Source of the DNA: Nitrospirota bacterium
GTDB lineage: Bacteria > Nitrospirota > Thermodesulfovibrionia > Thermodesulfovibrionales > UBA6898
Assembly: GCA_003252075.1 (NCBI GenBank)
Contig: QKDO01000062.1
Location: 1-55,991, forward strand
DNA: 55,991 nt
Reading direction: 5' to 3'
A program made the translations under genes and the position numbers. Below are positions 25,316-33,963 of the stretch, piece by piece (within the stretch, counting starts at the first letter, position 1; every line of letters begins with the position of its first letter). The notes under the pieces were generated by a model. The model saw only the letters and a list, made by a program, of their open reading frames with translations, did not search any database and was not told the origin of the DNA.

Positions 25316-26971
25316 ATGGATAAGGTGCTTTCGGTCATTCCTCTCGGCGGCGTCGAAGAAATCGGCATGAACATGACGGTCATGGAATACGGGGAAGACA
25401 TGATCATCATCGATGCCGGCCTCATGTTTCCCGAAGAAGACATGCTCGGCGTTGACTTTGTCATTCCTGACTTTACCTATGTCATCGAGAACAGGGAAAA
25501 GGTACGGGCGATCTTTCTCACCCACGGACATGAGGACCATGTCGGCGCTCTTCCCTTTTTGCTCCGGGAGATCCGGGTGCCGATCTACGGTACACCGCTG
25601 ACGCTCGGCCTGGTCAGGGAGAAGCTGAAGGAACACAACCTTGAAGACATTGAGCTGCGCTCCATCATGCCGCGGGATATCATCCGGGAAGGCGAATTCA
25701 CCCTGGAACCGATCCGCGTGACCCATAGCATTGTCGATGGCGTGGCATACGGCGTCCGGACGCCGGTAGGCCTCGTTGTGCATACGGGCGACTTCAAGCT
25801 GGACCCCACACCGGTTGACGGCCAGCTCATGGATTTCCACAAGTTTTCAGAATACGGAGAGAAAGGCACCCTGCTCCTCCTTTCAGACAGCACCAACGCC
25901 GAACGGGGAGGGTTCACGTTCTCGGAAAAGGAAGTGCGCAGGGCTTTTGAAGATATCTTTTCCGAGGCGAAAGGGAGGATCATCATCGCCACCTTTGCCT
26001 CGAATATCCACCGGATACAGCAGGTGATCGACGTCGCAGTCATGTTCGGCAGAAAAGTGATCCTCTCCGGCAGAAGCATGGTCGCCAATGCCCAGATAGC
26101 CCTTGACCTTGGATATCTCAGGATCCCTGAAAACACCTGGCTGAAACTGGATGCGCTGAAAACCCTCCAGGACAACGAGGTCGTGATCGTGACCACCGGC
26201 AGCCAGGGTGAACCGATGAGCGTGCTTTCCCGTATTGCCACGGACGAACACAAACAGATAAAGATCAAGCAGGACGACATTGTGATCCTCTCTGCCAAAG
26301 TCATCCCCGGCAACGAGCATTCCATCGGCAGGATCATCAACCACCTTTTCCGGCGGGGAGCAAACGTCATCTATGAAAAAGTGTCGGAAATCCATGTTTC
26401 GGGTCATGCATCCAAGGAAGAACTGAAGCTGATGCTCAATCTCGTGAGACCGAAATATTTCATGCCGGTGCACGGAGAATACCGTCACAAGTTTTATCAC
26501 GCGAGGCTCGCGGACAAGATCGGGATTCCGCGGGAAAACATCTTCAATCTGGAAAACGGTGATGTGCTGGAGATTTCTCCGGATGAGGCGCGCAGGGCGG
26601 GTACCGTTACCAGCGGCAGGATATTCGTTGACGGCAAAGGGGTCGGCGATGTCGAGGGCATGGTATTGCGCGACAGGAGAAGGCTTGCCCACGACGGCAT
26701 CGTCATCGTGATCATCTCCATCGAAAAGCTTTCCGGCAGCATCGTCTCCGGGCCGGAGATCATTTCCCGGGGATTCATCTTCGAGGACGCCTCACAGGAT
26801 GTGCTCAATGACGTCAAGGAACTTGTTTCACGAACCCTCGGGGAAATGTCTGCAGAGATCGTTGCCGACAAAACCCTGGTGCAGGCAAAAATCAGAAGCG
26901 TGCTCAAGAAATACCTGAGGAATGCCATGGACCGCAAGCCCATGATCATGCCGCTGATCTTTGAGGTCTAG
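25316..26971 (+). CDS. rnj: ribonuclease J
   Basis: A 551-residue metallo-beta-lactamase/beta-CASP nuclease of the RNase J family, with dual exo- and endonuclease roles in RNA decay and rRNA maturation. The zinc motif is LTHGHEDHVGALPF near residue 62. SDSTNAERGGFT, TTGSQGEPMS and PVHGEYRHK are the beta-CASP landmarks, and a C-terminal ~100-residue domain completes the usual length. It stands between argF and uppP with 84 and 48 bases of spacing. Confidence 0.95.
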   Translation: MDKVLSVIPLGGVEEIGMNMTVMEYGEDMIIIDAGLMFPEEDMLGVDFVIPDFTYVIENREKVRAIFLTHGHEDHVGALPFLLREIRVPIYGTPLTLGLVREKLKEHNLEDIELRSIMPRDIIREGEFTLEPIRVTHSIVDGVAYGVRTPVGLVVHTGDFKLDPTPVDGQLMDFHKFSEYGEKGTLLLLSDSTNAERGGFTFSEKEVRRAFEDIFSEAKGRIIIATFASNIHRIQQVIDVAVMFGRKVILSGRSMVANAQIALDLGYLRIPENTWLKLDALKTLQDNEVVIVTTGSQGEPMSVLSRIATDEHKQIKIKQDDIVILSAKVIPGNEHSIGRIINHLFRRGANVIYEKVSEIHVSGHASKEELKLMLNLVRPKYFMPVHGEYRHKFYHARLADKIGIPRENIFNLENGDVLEISPDEARRAGTVTSGRIFVDGKGVGDVEGMVLRDRRRLAHDGIVIVIISIEKLSGSIVSGPEIISRGFIFEDASQDVLNDVKELVSRTLGEMSAEIVADKTLVQAKIRSVLKKYLRNAMDRKPMIMPLIFEV

Positions 26972-27003
26972 GAAGCCGTTTCAGGATAGTTACACGGCAA
27001 ATC

Positions 27004-27012
27004 TGCTATAAT
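27004..27012 (+). promoter_or_regulatory. extended -10 promoter of uppP predicting a leaderless mRNA
   Basis: TGCTATAAT at 27004-27012 is a perfect extended -10 (TG, one base, TATAAT). The ATG of uppP begins eight bases after it, where transcription would start. There is no ribosome site between them and no good -35, as is allowed for extended -10 promoters. Confidence 0.6.
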
Positions 27013-27019
27013 CAGAAAC

Positions 27020-27787
27020 ATGATAGAAGCCTTGATTTTAGGGATTGTGCAGGGATTTACTGAGTTCCTGCCGGTAAGCAGTACTGCTCATCTCATCCTG
27101 TTCCCCTGGTTCTTCCACTGGTCCGGAGAACTGGACTCGCTCACCTTTGACGTTGCGCTCCACGCGGGGACGCTGCTCGCACTTTTTATCTGTTTCTGGA
27201 AGGACTGGATAGAACTCATCCTCAAAAAACAGAGGCTCTTCCTGTTGATCGTTATCGCCTCCGTTCCGGCGGGAATAGCCGGGGTACTGCTGAACGATCT
27301 TGCAGAGCATACGCTGAGAAGTCCGTCCGTTATCGCCATATCACTGATCGTGTTCGGCTGCGTCATGCTTCTTGCCGAGAAGCTGAACCGGAACAGGGCA
27401 TTTGAAAAGATCACCCTTGGAGATGCACTGACCATCGGGATCGCACAGGCGGTTGCCATCATCCCGGGCGTCTCCCGCTCGGGCATTACCATATCCGCGG
27501 GACTCTTCCGGGGCATCGGGCGTGAGTCGTCGGCACGCTTCTCCTTTCTCCTCTCCACGCCGATCATCGCGGGTGCAACCCTGCTCCATGCCAGAAAGCT
27601 GCTGACCGGCCAGGGAGATCATGACATGAGCCTGTTCCTGACCGGTTTCATCGCATCGGCGCTCACCGGCTTCGCTGCAATACGCTTTCTCATGGCCTTC
27701 TTCAGGAAACACCCGATGAATGCATTTGCCTATTACCGGTTCGGACTTGCAGCTATCATCCTTGCGGGGCTATGGCTAAGAAGATAA
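27020..27787 (+). CDS. uppP: undecaprenyl-diphosphatase (BacA/UppP)
   Basis: A 255-residue polytopic membrane protein with about seven or eight hydrophobic segments. The two active-site signatures are EFLPVSSTAHLIL near residue 14 and PGVSRSGITISAGLFRG near 155. It dephosphorylates undecaprenyl diphosphate to recycle the lipid carrier used for peptidoglycan and exported glycans. It overlaps the downstream ftsK by 16 bases. The start codon has no ribosome site; see the promoter at 27004. Confidence 0.95.
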   Translation: MIEALILGIVQGFTEFLPVSSTAHLILFPWFFHWSGELDSLTFDVALHAGTLLALFICFWKDWIELILKKQRLFLLIVIASVPAGIAGVLLNDLAEHTLRSPSVIAISLIVFGCVMLLAEKLNRNRAFEKITLGDALTIGIAQAVAIIPGVSRSGITISAGLFRGIGRESSARFSFLLSTPIIAGATLLHARKLLTGQGDHDMSLFLTGFIASALTGFAAIRFLMAFFRKHPMNAFAYYRFGLAAIILAGLWLRR

Positions 27788-29859
27788 GCAGGATAAAGGA
27801 GGAGATCGCCGGGATTGTATCGGTCCTTTTCAGCGTCTACCTCGGACTCAGCCTCGCCAGCTATTCAAAATGGGACGCCTCGTTCTTCACCTATGCCGTA
27901 TCCCCGGTTCGGAACTACGGCGGCGTGATCGGCGCACATGCCTCTGACCTGCTCATGTCATGTATCGGCTTCGCTGCGTACCTGGTGCCTGCTGCACTCA
28001 TGACATATGGCATACGAAGACTTCTCAGCAGAGAAAAGAAAAAAATATACCTCCTCGGCACACTGCTTCTCCTGTTAGCTGTCTCGCTGCTTTCAGCGCT
28101 CTTGCTCAAGACTTTCCATCTGTCCTCCGGAAATAATCCTGGAGGCATTGCCGGTTCAGTCACTGCGGGTGTCCTTGTGCGGTATCTCTCGGTCCCCGGC
28201 GCGTATCTTCTTGCGTTGTCATGCTTTTTTTCCTCCCTCGTTCTCCTGATCCCCGTTGCCATCACGCCGTCCCTCTTCGTGCGGAGAAAAAAAGAGGAGC
28301 CGAAGAAGGTGGGCATACTCAAGGACGATGTCCTGATTATGGAACCTGAGGAATTGTTCGAACCGGAGATCATTGAACCCGTGCATTCCATTGAACCGGA
28401 TTCCGAGCCTGAACCTGAGCCAAGACAGAAGGATCGGCCTCAGCAGGGGCCGGCCCGTTCAAGAGACGGCTATGTTTTGCCCTCCTTCGAACTGCTTTCT
28501 GATTACGATACAACGGCTGCGCGCCCTTCCAATGAAGAGATAAAACAGAACCGGGAGTTGATCAGAAATACGCTCGCGAATTTTGACGTTGAGGGAGAGA
28601 TAACCACGGTCCAGCCGGGCCCGGTCATCACGCTCTACAAGTTCGAACCGGCTCCGGGCATCAAGATAAACAAGGTCGTTTCTCTTGCCGATGACCTTGC
28701 GCTTGCGCTCAAGGCCCAGAGCATCAGGATATCGCCGCTGGCCGGGGAGAACACAATCGGCATAGAAGTGCCGAACAAGAAGCGCGAGATCGTCTCGCTG
28801 AGAGGCATGGTTTCATCGGAACGTTTTCTGAAAAGCTCTTCGAGGCTGACGCTGGGGCTGGGGAGGGACATCTCCGGAGAACCGGTGATAGCCGATCTCA
28901 CCAAGATGCCGCACCTGCTTGTTGCAGGCCAGACCGGGGCGGGCAAGAGCGTCTCGGTCAACTCCATGATCATGAGCATCCTTTTCAAGGCATCCCCGCG
29001 GGAGGTGAAGATGCTCATGATCGATCCAAAGCTCATTGAACTTTCGATGTATGATGATATCCCGCACCTCATCTCGCCGGTCATCACCAATCCCAAGCAG
29101 GCTGCCGAGGCACTGCGTAAGATGGTATTTGAAATGGAGCGCCGCTACCGGCTGCTTGCCGAAAAAGCTGCGAGAAACATCGAGGGCTATAACCGGGTCG
29201 CACCCGAAGACGAGCAGATACCCTATATTGTCATCTTCATCGATGAGCTTGCCGACCTTATGTTCGCTTCATCACGAGAGGTTGAAGATTCGATCACCCG
29301 GCTTGCGCAGATGGCACGGGCTGCCGGCATTCATCTCATCATCGGCACCCAGAGGCCCTCTGTCGATGTCATTACCGGCATCATTAAGGCAAACCTTCCT
29401 TCGCGGATATCCTTCAAGGTGACGTCGAAGATCGATTCACGCACCATCCTTGATACGCAGGGAGCGGAACAGCTTCTCGATAAGGGCGATATGCTCCTCA
29501 TGCTCTCCGGCCAGGGCATCAAGCGCGTGCATGGCGCACTGGTGACCGAGGATGAGATACACGCGATCACCGACTTCGTCAAGCCGCAGGGCACGCCGGA
29601 TTATTCGATCTTTGAGCAGATACCGATCGAGGCGCCTCCCTCCGCTGATGACGGACCGGACGAGCGTGATGAGATGTATTACAAGGCCATGGAATTCGCA
29701 GAGTCCGTGGGTGAGATATCGATATCCTCGTTGCAGCGAAGATTCAAGATCGGCTATAACCGGGCTGCCCGCATCATGGAGATTCTGGAAGATGACGGAC
29801 TTGTAGGTCCCCCGAAAGGCGCAGGCAAGCCGCGGGATTTCCTGAGGAGGTCGCATTGA
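27772..29859 (+). CDS. ftsK: DNA translocase FtsK/SpoIIIE
   Basis: A 695-residue septal DNA pump that segregates the chromosome terminus. Four membrane segments span ~12-165, followed by a short acidic/Pro linker (~175-230), shorter than in E. coli. The motor has Walker A VAGQTGAGKSVSVN near 386, Walker B YIVIFIDELADLM near 485 and LARAAGIHLIIGTQRPSVDV-type segments. The C-terminal winged-helix gamma domain (SISSLQRRFKIGYNRAARIM), which reads KOPS-type sequences, is intact. It overlaps uppP upstream and lolA downstream. Confidence 0.95.
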   Translation: MAKKISRIKEEIAGIVSVLFSVYLGLSLASYSKWDASFFTYAVSPVRNYGGVIGAHASDLLMSCIGFAAYLVPAALMTYGIRRLLSREKKKIYLLGTLLLLLAVSLLSALLLKTFHLSSGNNPGGIAGSVTAGVLVRYLSVPGAYLLALSCFFSSLVLLIPVAITPSLFVRRKKEEPKKVGILKDDVLIMEPEELFEPEIIEPVHSIEPDSEPEPEPRQKDRPQQGPARSRDGYVLPSFELLSDYDTTAARPSNEEIKQNRELIRNTLANFDVEGEITTVQPGPVITLYKFEPAPGIKINKVVSLADDLALALKAQSIRISPLAGENTIGIEVPNKKREIVSLRGMVSSERFLKSSSRLTLGLGRDISGEPVIADLTKMPHLLVAGQTGAGKSVSVNSMIMSILFKASPREVKMLMIDPKLIELSMYDDIPHLISPVITNPKQAAEALRKMVFEMERRYRLLAEKAARNIEGYNRVAPEDEQIPYIVIFIDELADLMFASSREVEDSITRLAQMARAAGIHLIIGTQRPSVDVITGIIKANLPSRISFKVTSKIDSRTILDTQGAEQLLDKGDMLLMLSGQGIKRVHGALVTEDEIHAITDFVKPQGTPDYSIFEQIPIEAPPSADDGPDERDEMYYKAMEFAESVGEISISSLQRRFKIGYNRAARIMEILEDDGLVGPPKGAGKPRDFLRRSH

Positions 29860-30509
29860 GCAGGCGGGGGTGCATACGGATCCTGCTGTCATGCCTTGTT
29901 ATTATCCTGCAGGCCCTGTTCTCTCCATCTGTCCGGGGAGAGGACGTTGACGATGCGGTCTCGCGGATCCAGAAGGCATATGAGGGGATCACGGATATGA
30001 AAGGGAGCTTCGTCCAGAAAAATATCATCAAGGATCTGAACAAGAGCGACACCTACAACGGAGAGTTCTTCGTCAAAAGGCCGCTCAAAATGAAATGGGC
30101 TTATAAAGGCAAGGCAGCGCAGGACCTGCTTATCAACAATGACACGGTCCTTATTTACAAAAAAGGCGACAATCAGGCATATCGCTCCGCGTTCACAAAA
30201 GAGGCCTATGGCCAGACACCGGTCGTGCTTCTGACGGGTATGGGGAACCTGCGCGAAGAGTTCGTAGTTACGGGGAAGAAGCATATACTGCAGCTTAAGC
30301 CCCGGAAGGCTATGTCTGGCATCGTATCGATCACGGTCTTCCTGGCCGAGACAGGATTTCCCATTAAAGGATTTACCATACAGGACGGCCGCTCCAACAC
30401 TGTAGAAATCCGGTTGAACAACATCACGATAAATCCCGGTCTTAACGATTCACTTTTCGACCTGAACCTGCCCAACGGGGTGAATGTCTATGAGCAGCCC
30501 TCCCCGTAG
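29856..30509 (+). CDS. lolA: outer-membrane lipoprotein carrier protein LolA
   Basis: A 217-residue periplasmic chaperone that ferries lipoproteins from the inner to the outer membrane. A signal peptide (~1-28, ending SVRG) is followed by IQKAYEGITDMKGSFVQKN, the typical LolA entry strand, and MKWAYKG. The start is a TTG (29856) sharing TTGA with the ftsK stop, with AGGAGG six bases upstream. This overlap and ribosome site decide the start. Its presence is evidence for an outer membrane. Confidence 0.88.
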   Translation: MSRRGCIRILLSCLVIILQALFSPSVRGEDVDDAVSRIQKAYEGITDMKGSFVQKNIIKDLNKSDTYNGEFFVKRPLKMKWAYKGKAAQDLLINNDTVLIYKKGDNQAYRSAFTKEAYGQTPVVLLTGMGNLREEFVVTGKKHILQLKPRKAMSGIVSITVFLAETGFPIKGFTIQDGRSNTVEIRLNNITINPGLNDSLFDLNLPNGVNVYEQPSP

Positions 30510-30561
30510 GAAACCGGGTGTTCTGTGCAGACCCTCGATGACGCATCGGTAGTGTCCGCTC

Positions 30562-31596
30562 ATGCTGATCCTCGGGATAGATACTTCATGTGACGACACC
30601 TCTGCTGCGGTCGTGGAGGATGGCAGAAAAATCGTATCAAATATTGTATCCAGCCAGTCTGAAATCCATACGAAATATGGCGGCATTGTGCCGGAGCTTG
30701 CCTCCAGAAGGCATATTGAGATGATTCTTCCGGTGGTTGAAGAGGCTCTCCGGCTGGCTGCGGTTACGCTCTCCGACCTCTCTGCGATAGCAGTCTGTTA
30801 TGGTCCCGGGCTCATCGGTTCTCTGCTTGTCGGCTGCTCTTTTGCAAAGGCGGTCTGCTATTCCCGGGATATCCCCCTGGTAGCCGTAAACCATCTGGAA
30901 GGGCATCTCCTTTCGCCTTTTCTCGAAGAACACGCCCCTGACTTCCCGTTCATATCGCTCATCGTGTCGGGCGGTCACACCAGCCTTTACGTCGCAGAAG
31001 ATTACGGCAACTATACCCTGCTCGGCAGAACCCGTGATGACGCGGCAGGAGAGGCCTATGACAAGGTCTCAAAGCTCATGGGACTGGGATATCCCGGCGG
31101 GCCGCTGATCGACCGCCTTGCACGCGAGGGGAATCCCGGTGCAATATCCTTCCCGCGTGCCTATCTCCCGGAAACATATGATTTCAGTTTCAGCGGGCTC
31201 AAGACTGCGGTACGTAACTATGTGAAGACAGAAGTTCAGCATACCGGAGAGAGGATTCCAGGAATGGAGCCGGGAGTACTGAGCATTGAACGTCTGCGGG
31301 ATATCGCTGCGTCGTTCCAGGCTGCGGTCGTGGACGTACTCGTCAGGAAGACGAAATGGGCAGTGAAAAAAAAGAAGATCGGAAGGGTCACGCTTTCGGG
31401 CGGCGTATCCGCCAACAGGGTCCTCAGGGAGAATATGAAAAAGATGGGTGAGGAACTAAAAGTACAGGTGTTCATCCCTCCCGTTTCTCTCTGCACGGAC
31501 AATGCTGCAATGATCGCAGCAGCCGGTTTTCACCGGTTTCTGAAGAACGAGTTCGCCGGCCCTGACCTCAACCCGAAGGCTTATCTGTCTCTGTGA
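30562..31596 (+). CDS. tsaD: tRNA N6-threonylcarbamoyladenosine synthase subunit TsaD
   Basis: A 344-residue ASKHA-fold enzyme transferring threonylcarbamoyl to A37 of ANN-decoding tRNAs. LGIDTSCDDTSAAVV opens the nucleotide fold, NHLEGHL gives the two metal-binding His, VSGGHTSLY is the family signature, and CTDNAAMIAAAG near the C-terminus carries the third metal ligand Asp. Length is normal. There is no clear ribosome site before the ATG; it probably continues the uppP-ftsK-lolA transcript. Confidence 0.95.
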   Translation: MLILGIDTSCDDTSAAVVEDGRKIVSNIVSSQSEIHTKYGGIVPELASRRHIEMILPVVEEALRLAAVTLSDLSAIAVCYGPGLIGSLLVGCSFAKAVCYSRDIPLVAVNHLEGHLLSPFLEEHAPDFPFISLIVSGGHTSLYVAEDYGNYTLLGRTRDDAAGEAYDKVSKLMGLGYPGGPLIDRLAREGNPGAISFPRAYLPETYDFSFSGLKTAVRNYVKTEVQHTGERIPGMEPGVLSIERLRDIAASFQAAVVDVLVRKTKWAVKKKKIGRVTLSGGVSANRVLRENMKKMGEELKVQVFIPPVSLCTDNAAMIAAAGFHRFLKNEFAGPDLNPKAYLSL

Positions 31597-31662
31597 TAAT
31601 CTATCAGTCGCGAGGAGTTGCGCGTTGAAGATCACCGGCAATTCGCCTGAAAGGAAGACATT

Positions 31663-32253
31663 ATGAACCATCTGCTTATTTATGCGCATCCTCACCCAAA
31701 GAGCTTCAACCATGCCATCGTGCATGTCATCCTCGAGGAGTTCAGGAAAGCAGGGAAGAAACTCCTGCGCAGAGATCTCTACGCCATGCATTTCAATCCC
31801 GTGCTCGCTGCCAGTGATTTGTTAGCAATCACGAACGGGTCAGTACGCGGCGATGTACAGCTAGAGCAGGAACTGATACGGGCAGCGGATGTCCTGATCA
31901 TTGTCTATCCCCTCTGGTGGTCCGGAATGCCCGCCATGTTGAAGGGGTACATCGACCGTGTCTTTTCCTATGGTTTTGCCTATGAGATCAACGAGACTGG
32001 TGGTGTCGGCCTGCTCACCGGCAAAAAGGTATTTCTCGTCACGACCACAGGAGCGTCACGGGAGGACTACGAGCAGCTGGATATGTACCGAAGCTTCGCG
32101 CAGACCATTGACTCCGGCATATTCCGTTTCAGCGGCATGGAGGTCATTGATCACATCTATTACGCTTCCGTCCCCTATGTCACGGACGAAGACAGGAAGA
32201 AAATGCTTGAGAATGTCCGCGCCGAGGTCAGGGCGAAGCTGCTCTCGCTATGA
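31663..32253 (+). CDS. flavodoxin-fold NAD(P)H oxidoreductase (quinone reductase-like)
   Basis: A 196-residue protein of the flavodoxin-2 / NQO1-KefF-MdaB group. The N-terminus LLIYAHPHPKSFNHAI is the FMN phosphate loop. VYPLWWSGMPAMLKGYIDRV carries the WW signature that stacks on the flavin, and TTGASREDY follows. It would reduce quinones or related electrophiles with two electrons from NAD(P)H in the cytoplasm. GGAAG precedes the ATG. Its stop codon abuts the stop of the convergent lipoprotein gene, with a 6-base overlap. Confidence 0.88.
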   Translation: MNHLLIYAHPHPKSFNHAIVHVILEEFRKAGKKLLRRDLYAMHFNPVLAASDLLAITNGSVRGDVQLEQELIRAADVLIIVYPLWWSGMPAMLKGYIDRVFSYGFAYEINETGGVGLLTGKKVFLVTTTGASREDYEQLDMYRSFAQTIDSGIFRFSGMEVIDHIYYASVPYVTDEDRKKMLENVRAEVRAKLLSL

Positions 32254-32751
32254 CCTGAGCTTCCCGTACTGAAGTCTTGCCCGCTCCCAGATGATCTTGA
32301 GCGAATCAGCCGGTACGCTCTTCCATGAATGCTGCGTCAGTTCGACGATATGTGACTGAACCGGCAGGTGATATTTCAGGGCAAGGGGTTTGATCTTGGG
32401 TTCGAGGTATATCCTTCCCTCAGGGATCCAGGAGTACTGCGCCGATTCGACCTTATATTCCCAGAGCAGAAAACCGTCCTGGTAGGTCATGAGAAGGTCA
32501 GTATAATCTCTGAACAGCTTCTGTTCCTTTTCGTTCGCAACGTTATCCCGGAGAGCAAGCACCTCGTTCGCAAAGACATCGAACACCTTGGCAAACGTTT
32601 CATAATCATCGAGGTTGTCAATGGATTGCTGAACCGCCTGCGCAGCCTTCAGTGGCCCATCGAACTTCTTTTTTTCGATGCCCGATGAGCAGGCCAGAAT
32701 GCCCCAGGTCAGCGTAAGTACAATGCCTATCCCAACTGCCGCATTTCTCAT
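32248..32751 (-). CDS. predicted lipoprotein of unknown function
   Basis: A 167-residue protein with a lipoprotein signal: hydrophobic ~5-18, then GILACSS, where Cys ~21 would be lipidated. The rest is mostly helical and charged with no motif I recognise; TYQDGFLLWEYKVESAQYSW is its most distinctive stretch. It follows lgt by a single base on the same strand, so a lipoprotein gene is co-transcribed with the two enzymes (lgt, lspA) that mature lipoproteins. Confidence 0.75.
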   Translation of the reverse strand: MRNAAVGIGIVLTLTWGILACSSGIEKKKFDGPLKAAQAVQQSIDNLDDYETFAKVFDVFANEVLALRDNVANEKEQKLFRDYTDLLMTYQDGFLLWEYKVESAQYSWIPEGRIYLEPKIKPLALKYHLPVQSHIVELTQHSWKSVPADSLKIIWERARLQYGKLRS

Positions 32752-32752
32752 A

Positions 32753-33514
32753 TCAGGTCCGCCGCTGCCTAAGTTTCATGAGAAATATGCACGCCGTTAC
32801 CAGCATCACCGCACTAATGCCCTGGGAAACGGATATGCCGGGCAGGATGAACCCTCGTTCGGTATCCCCCCTGAAGAGCTCGATCAGTGCCCGGATCACG
32901 GCGTAGTTCAGCACGTACACCCAGAAGAGCTGACCATGAAAGGCCTTTCTGCGCCGGATGAAAAGAAGAATCAAAAAGTTCAGAAGCTCGGCCCCGGATT
33001 CATATAACTGCGTCGGATGAAGAGGCACGCCTCGTATGGCAAGGGTTTCGGGATTGCTGAAGGTAACGCCCCAGGGTAGGTCTGTAGGAAGGCCGTAACA
33101 ACAGCCGGCACAGAAACAACCCAGCCGGCCGATAGCATGACCAATGGCAACGGACGGCGCCCAGATATCCGCGGTCTGCCACAATGACAATTCCTGCTTT
33201 CGGGCATACCACACCGCAACCGGAATGGCAAAAATTACCCCGCCGTAGAAGACAAGGCCGCCTTCCCAAATCTTGAGCATATCAAGGGGATGGGCCGAAA
33301 AATGCCCCCATTCCGTGGCTATAAAAAAGACCCGGGAACCGATTAAGCCGGCAAAAAGCGCATAAAAACCAATGTCCGTTATCTTCTCCTTCGATAGTCC
33401 CTCACGGGCAGCCTGCCTGAGGGCAAGCCACAGCCCGAGGAGAAAAGCTGTGGCGATCAGGAAGCCATAGGTATGGATCGTGATCGGGCCTATCCTGATA
33501 AGGACAGGGAACAT
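32753..33514 (-). CDS. lgt: prolipoprotein diacylglyceryl transferase
   Basis: A 253-residue inner-membrane enzyme with seven predicted membrane segments. It attaches diacylglycerol to the lipobox Cys of prolipoproteins. The signature is HAIGRLGCFCAGCCYG near residue 125, a variant with additional Cys typical of non-enteric bacteria. RKAFHGQLFW and the C-terminal ELFRGDTERG are further landmarks. Its ATG shares one base with the lspA stop (TAATG). Confidence 0.94.
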   Translation of the reverse strand: MFPVLIRIGPITIHTYGFLIATAFLLGLWLALRQAAREGLSKEKITDIGFYALFAGLIGSRVFFIATEWGHFSAHPLDMLKIWEGGLVFYGGVIFAIPVAVWYARKQELSLWQTADIWAPSVAIGHAIGRLGCFCAGCCYGLPTDLPWGVTFSNPETLAIRGVPLHPTQLYESGAELLNFLILLFIRRRKAFHGQLFWVYVLNYAVIRALIELFRGDTERGFILPGISVSQGISAVMLVTACIFLMKLRQRRT

Positions 33515-33963
33515 TACCGCCGGCCCCTCAGGAGCTTGATTGCCATGAGGGCCATGCCGATGGAAAGCGCGGAATCGGCAACATTGAACGCAGGCCAGCG
33601 GTACCCCCCCGTGCCGAAATAAATAAAGTCGACGACATATCCGAGCGTGACCCGGTCAATAAGGTTCCCTGCAGCTCCGCCGGCAAGCAGGGCGAAGATC
33701 CGATAGTCCTCCTTGTCTTTCAGAATGACCCAGGCCATAAAGATGATCGCAATGATCGAGATGGAGATGAAGAAGGTATTGCCGAAGCTGCTGAAGATAC
33801 CGAAGGCGGCACCCTGATTGCGGACATTCACGAGATCAAGCAAGGGAAGAACACTGATCATTTCCTGTGGCTGAATATGGGTCTTCGCCAGATGTTTCGT
33901 TATCTGGTCAAGGAGCACCGTTACCATGGCGATGAGGAGCGACAGCAGTACCCGTTTCTTCAT
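33514..33963 (-). CDS. lspA: lipoprotein signal peptidase (signal peptidase II)
   Basis: A 149-residue membrane aspartyl protease that removes prolipoprotein signal peptides. DQITKHLA near the N-terminus, NVRNQGAAFGIF, GGAAGNLIDR and VDFI, then FNVADSALSIG carry the family's conserved blocks including the two catalytic Asp. I use ATG 33963, which overlaps the ileS stop as ATGA; six residues of upstream frame are discarded. The ileS-lspA order is conserved in many bacteria. Confidence 0.94.
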   Translation of the reverse strand: MKKRVLLSLLIAMVTVLLDQITKHLAKTHIQPQEMISVLPLLDLVNVRNQGAAFGIFSSFGNTFFISISIIAIIFMAWVILKDKEDYRIFALLAGGAAGNLIDRVTLGYVVDFIYFGTGGYRWPAFNVADSALSIGMALMAIKLLRGRR

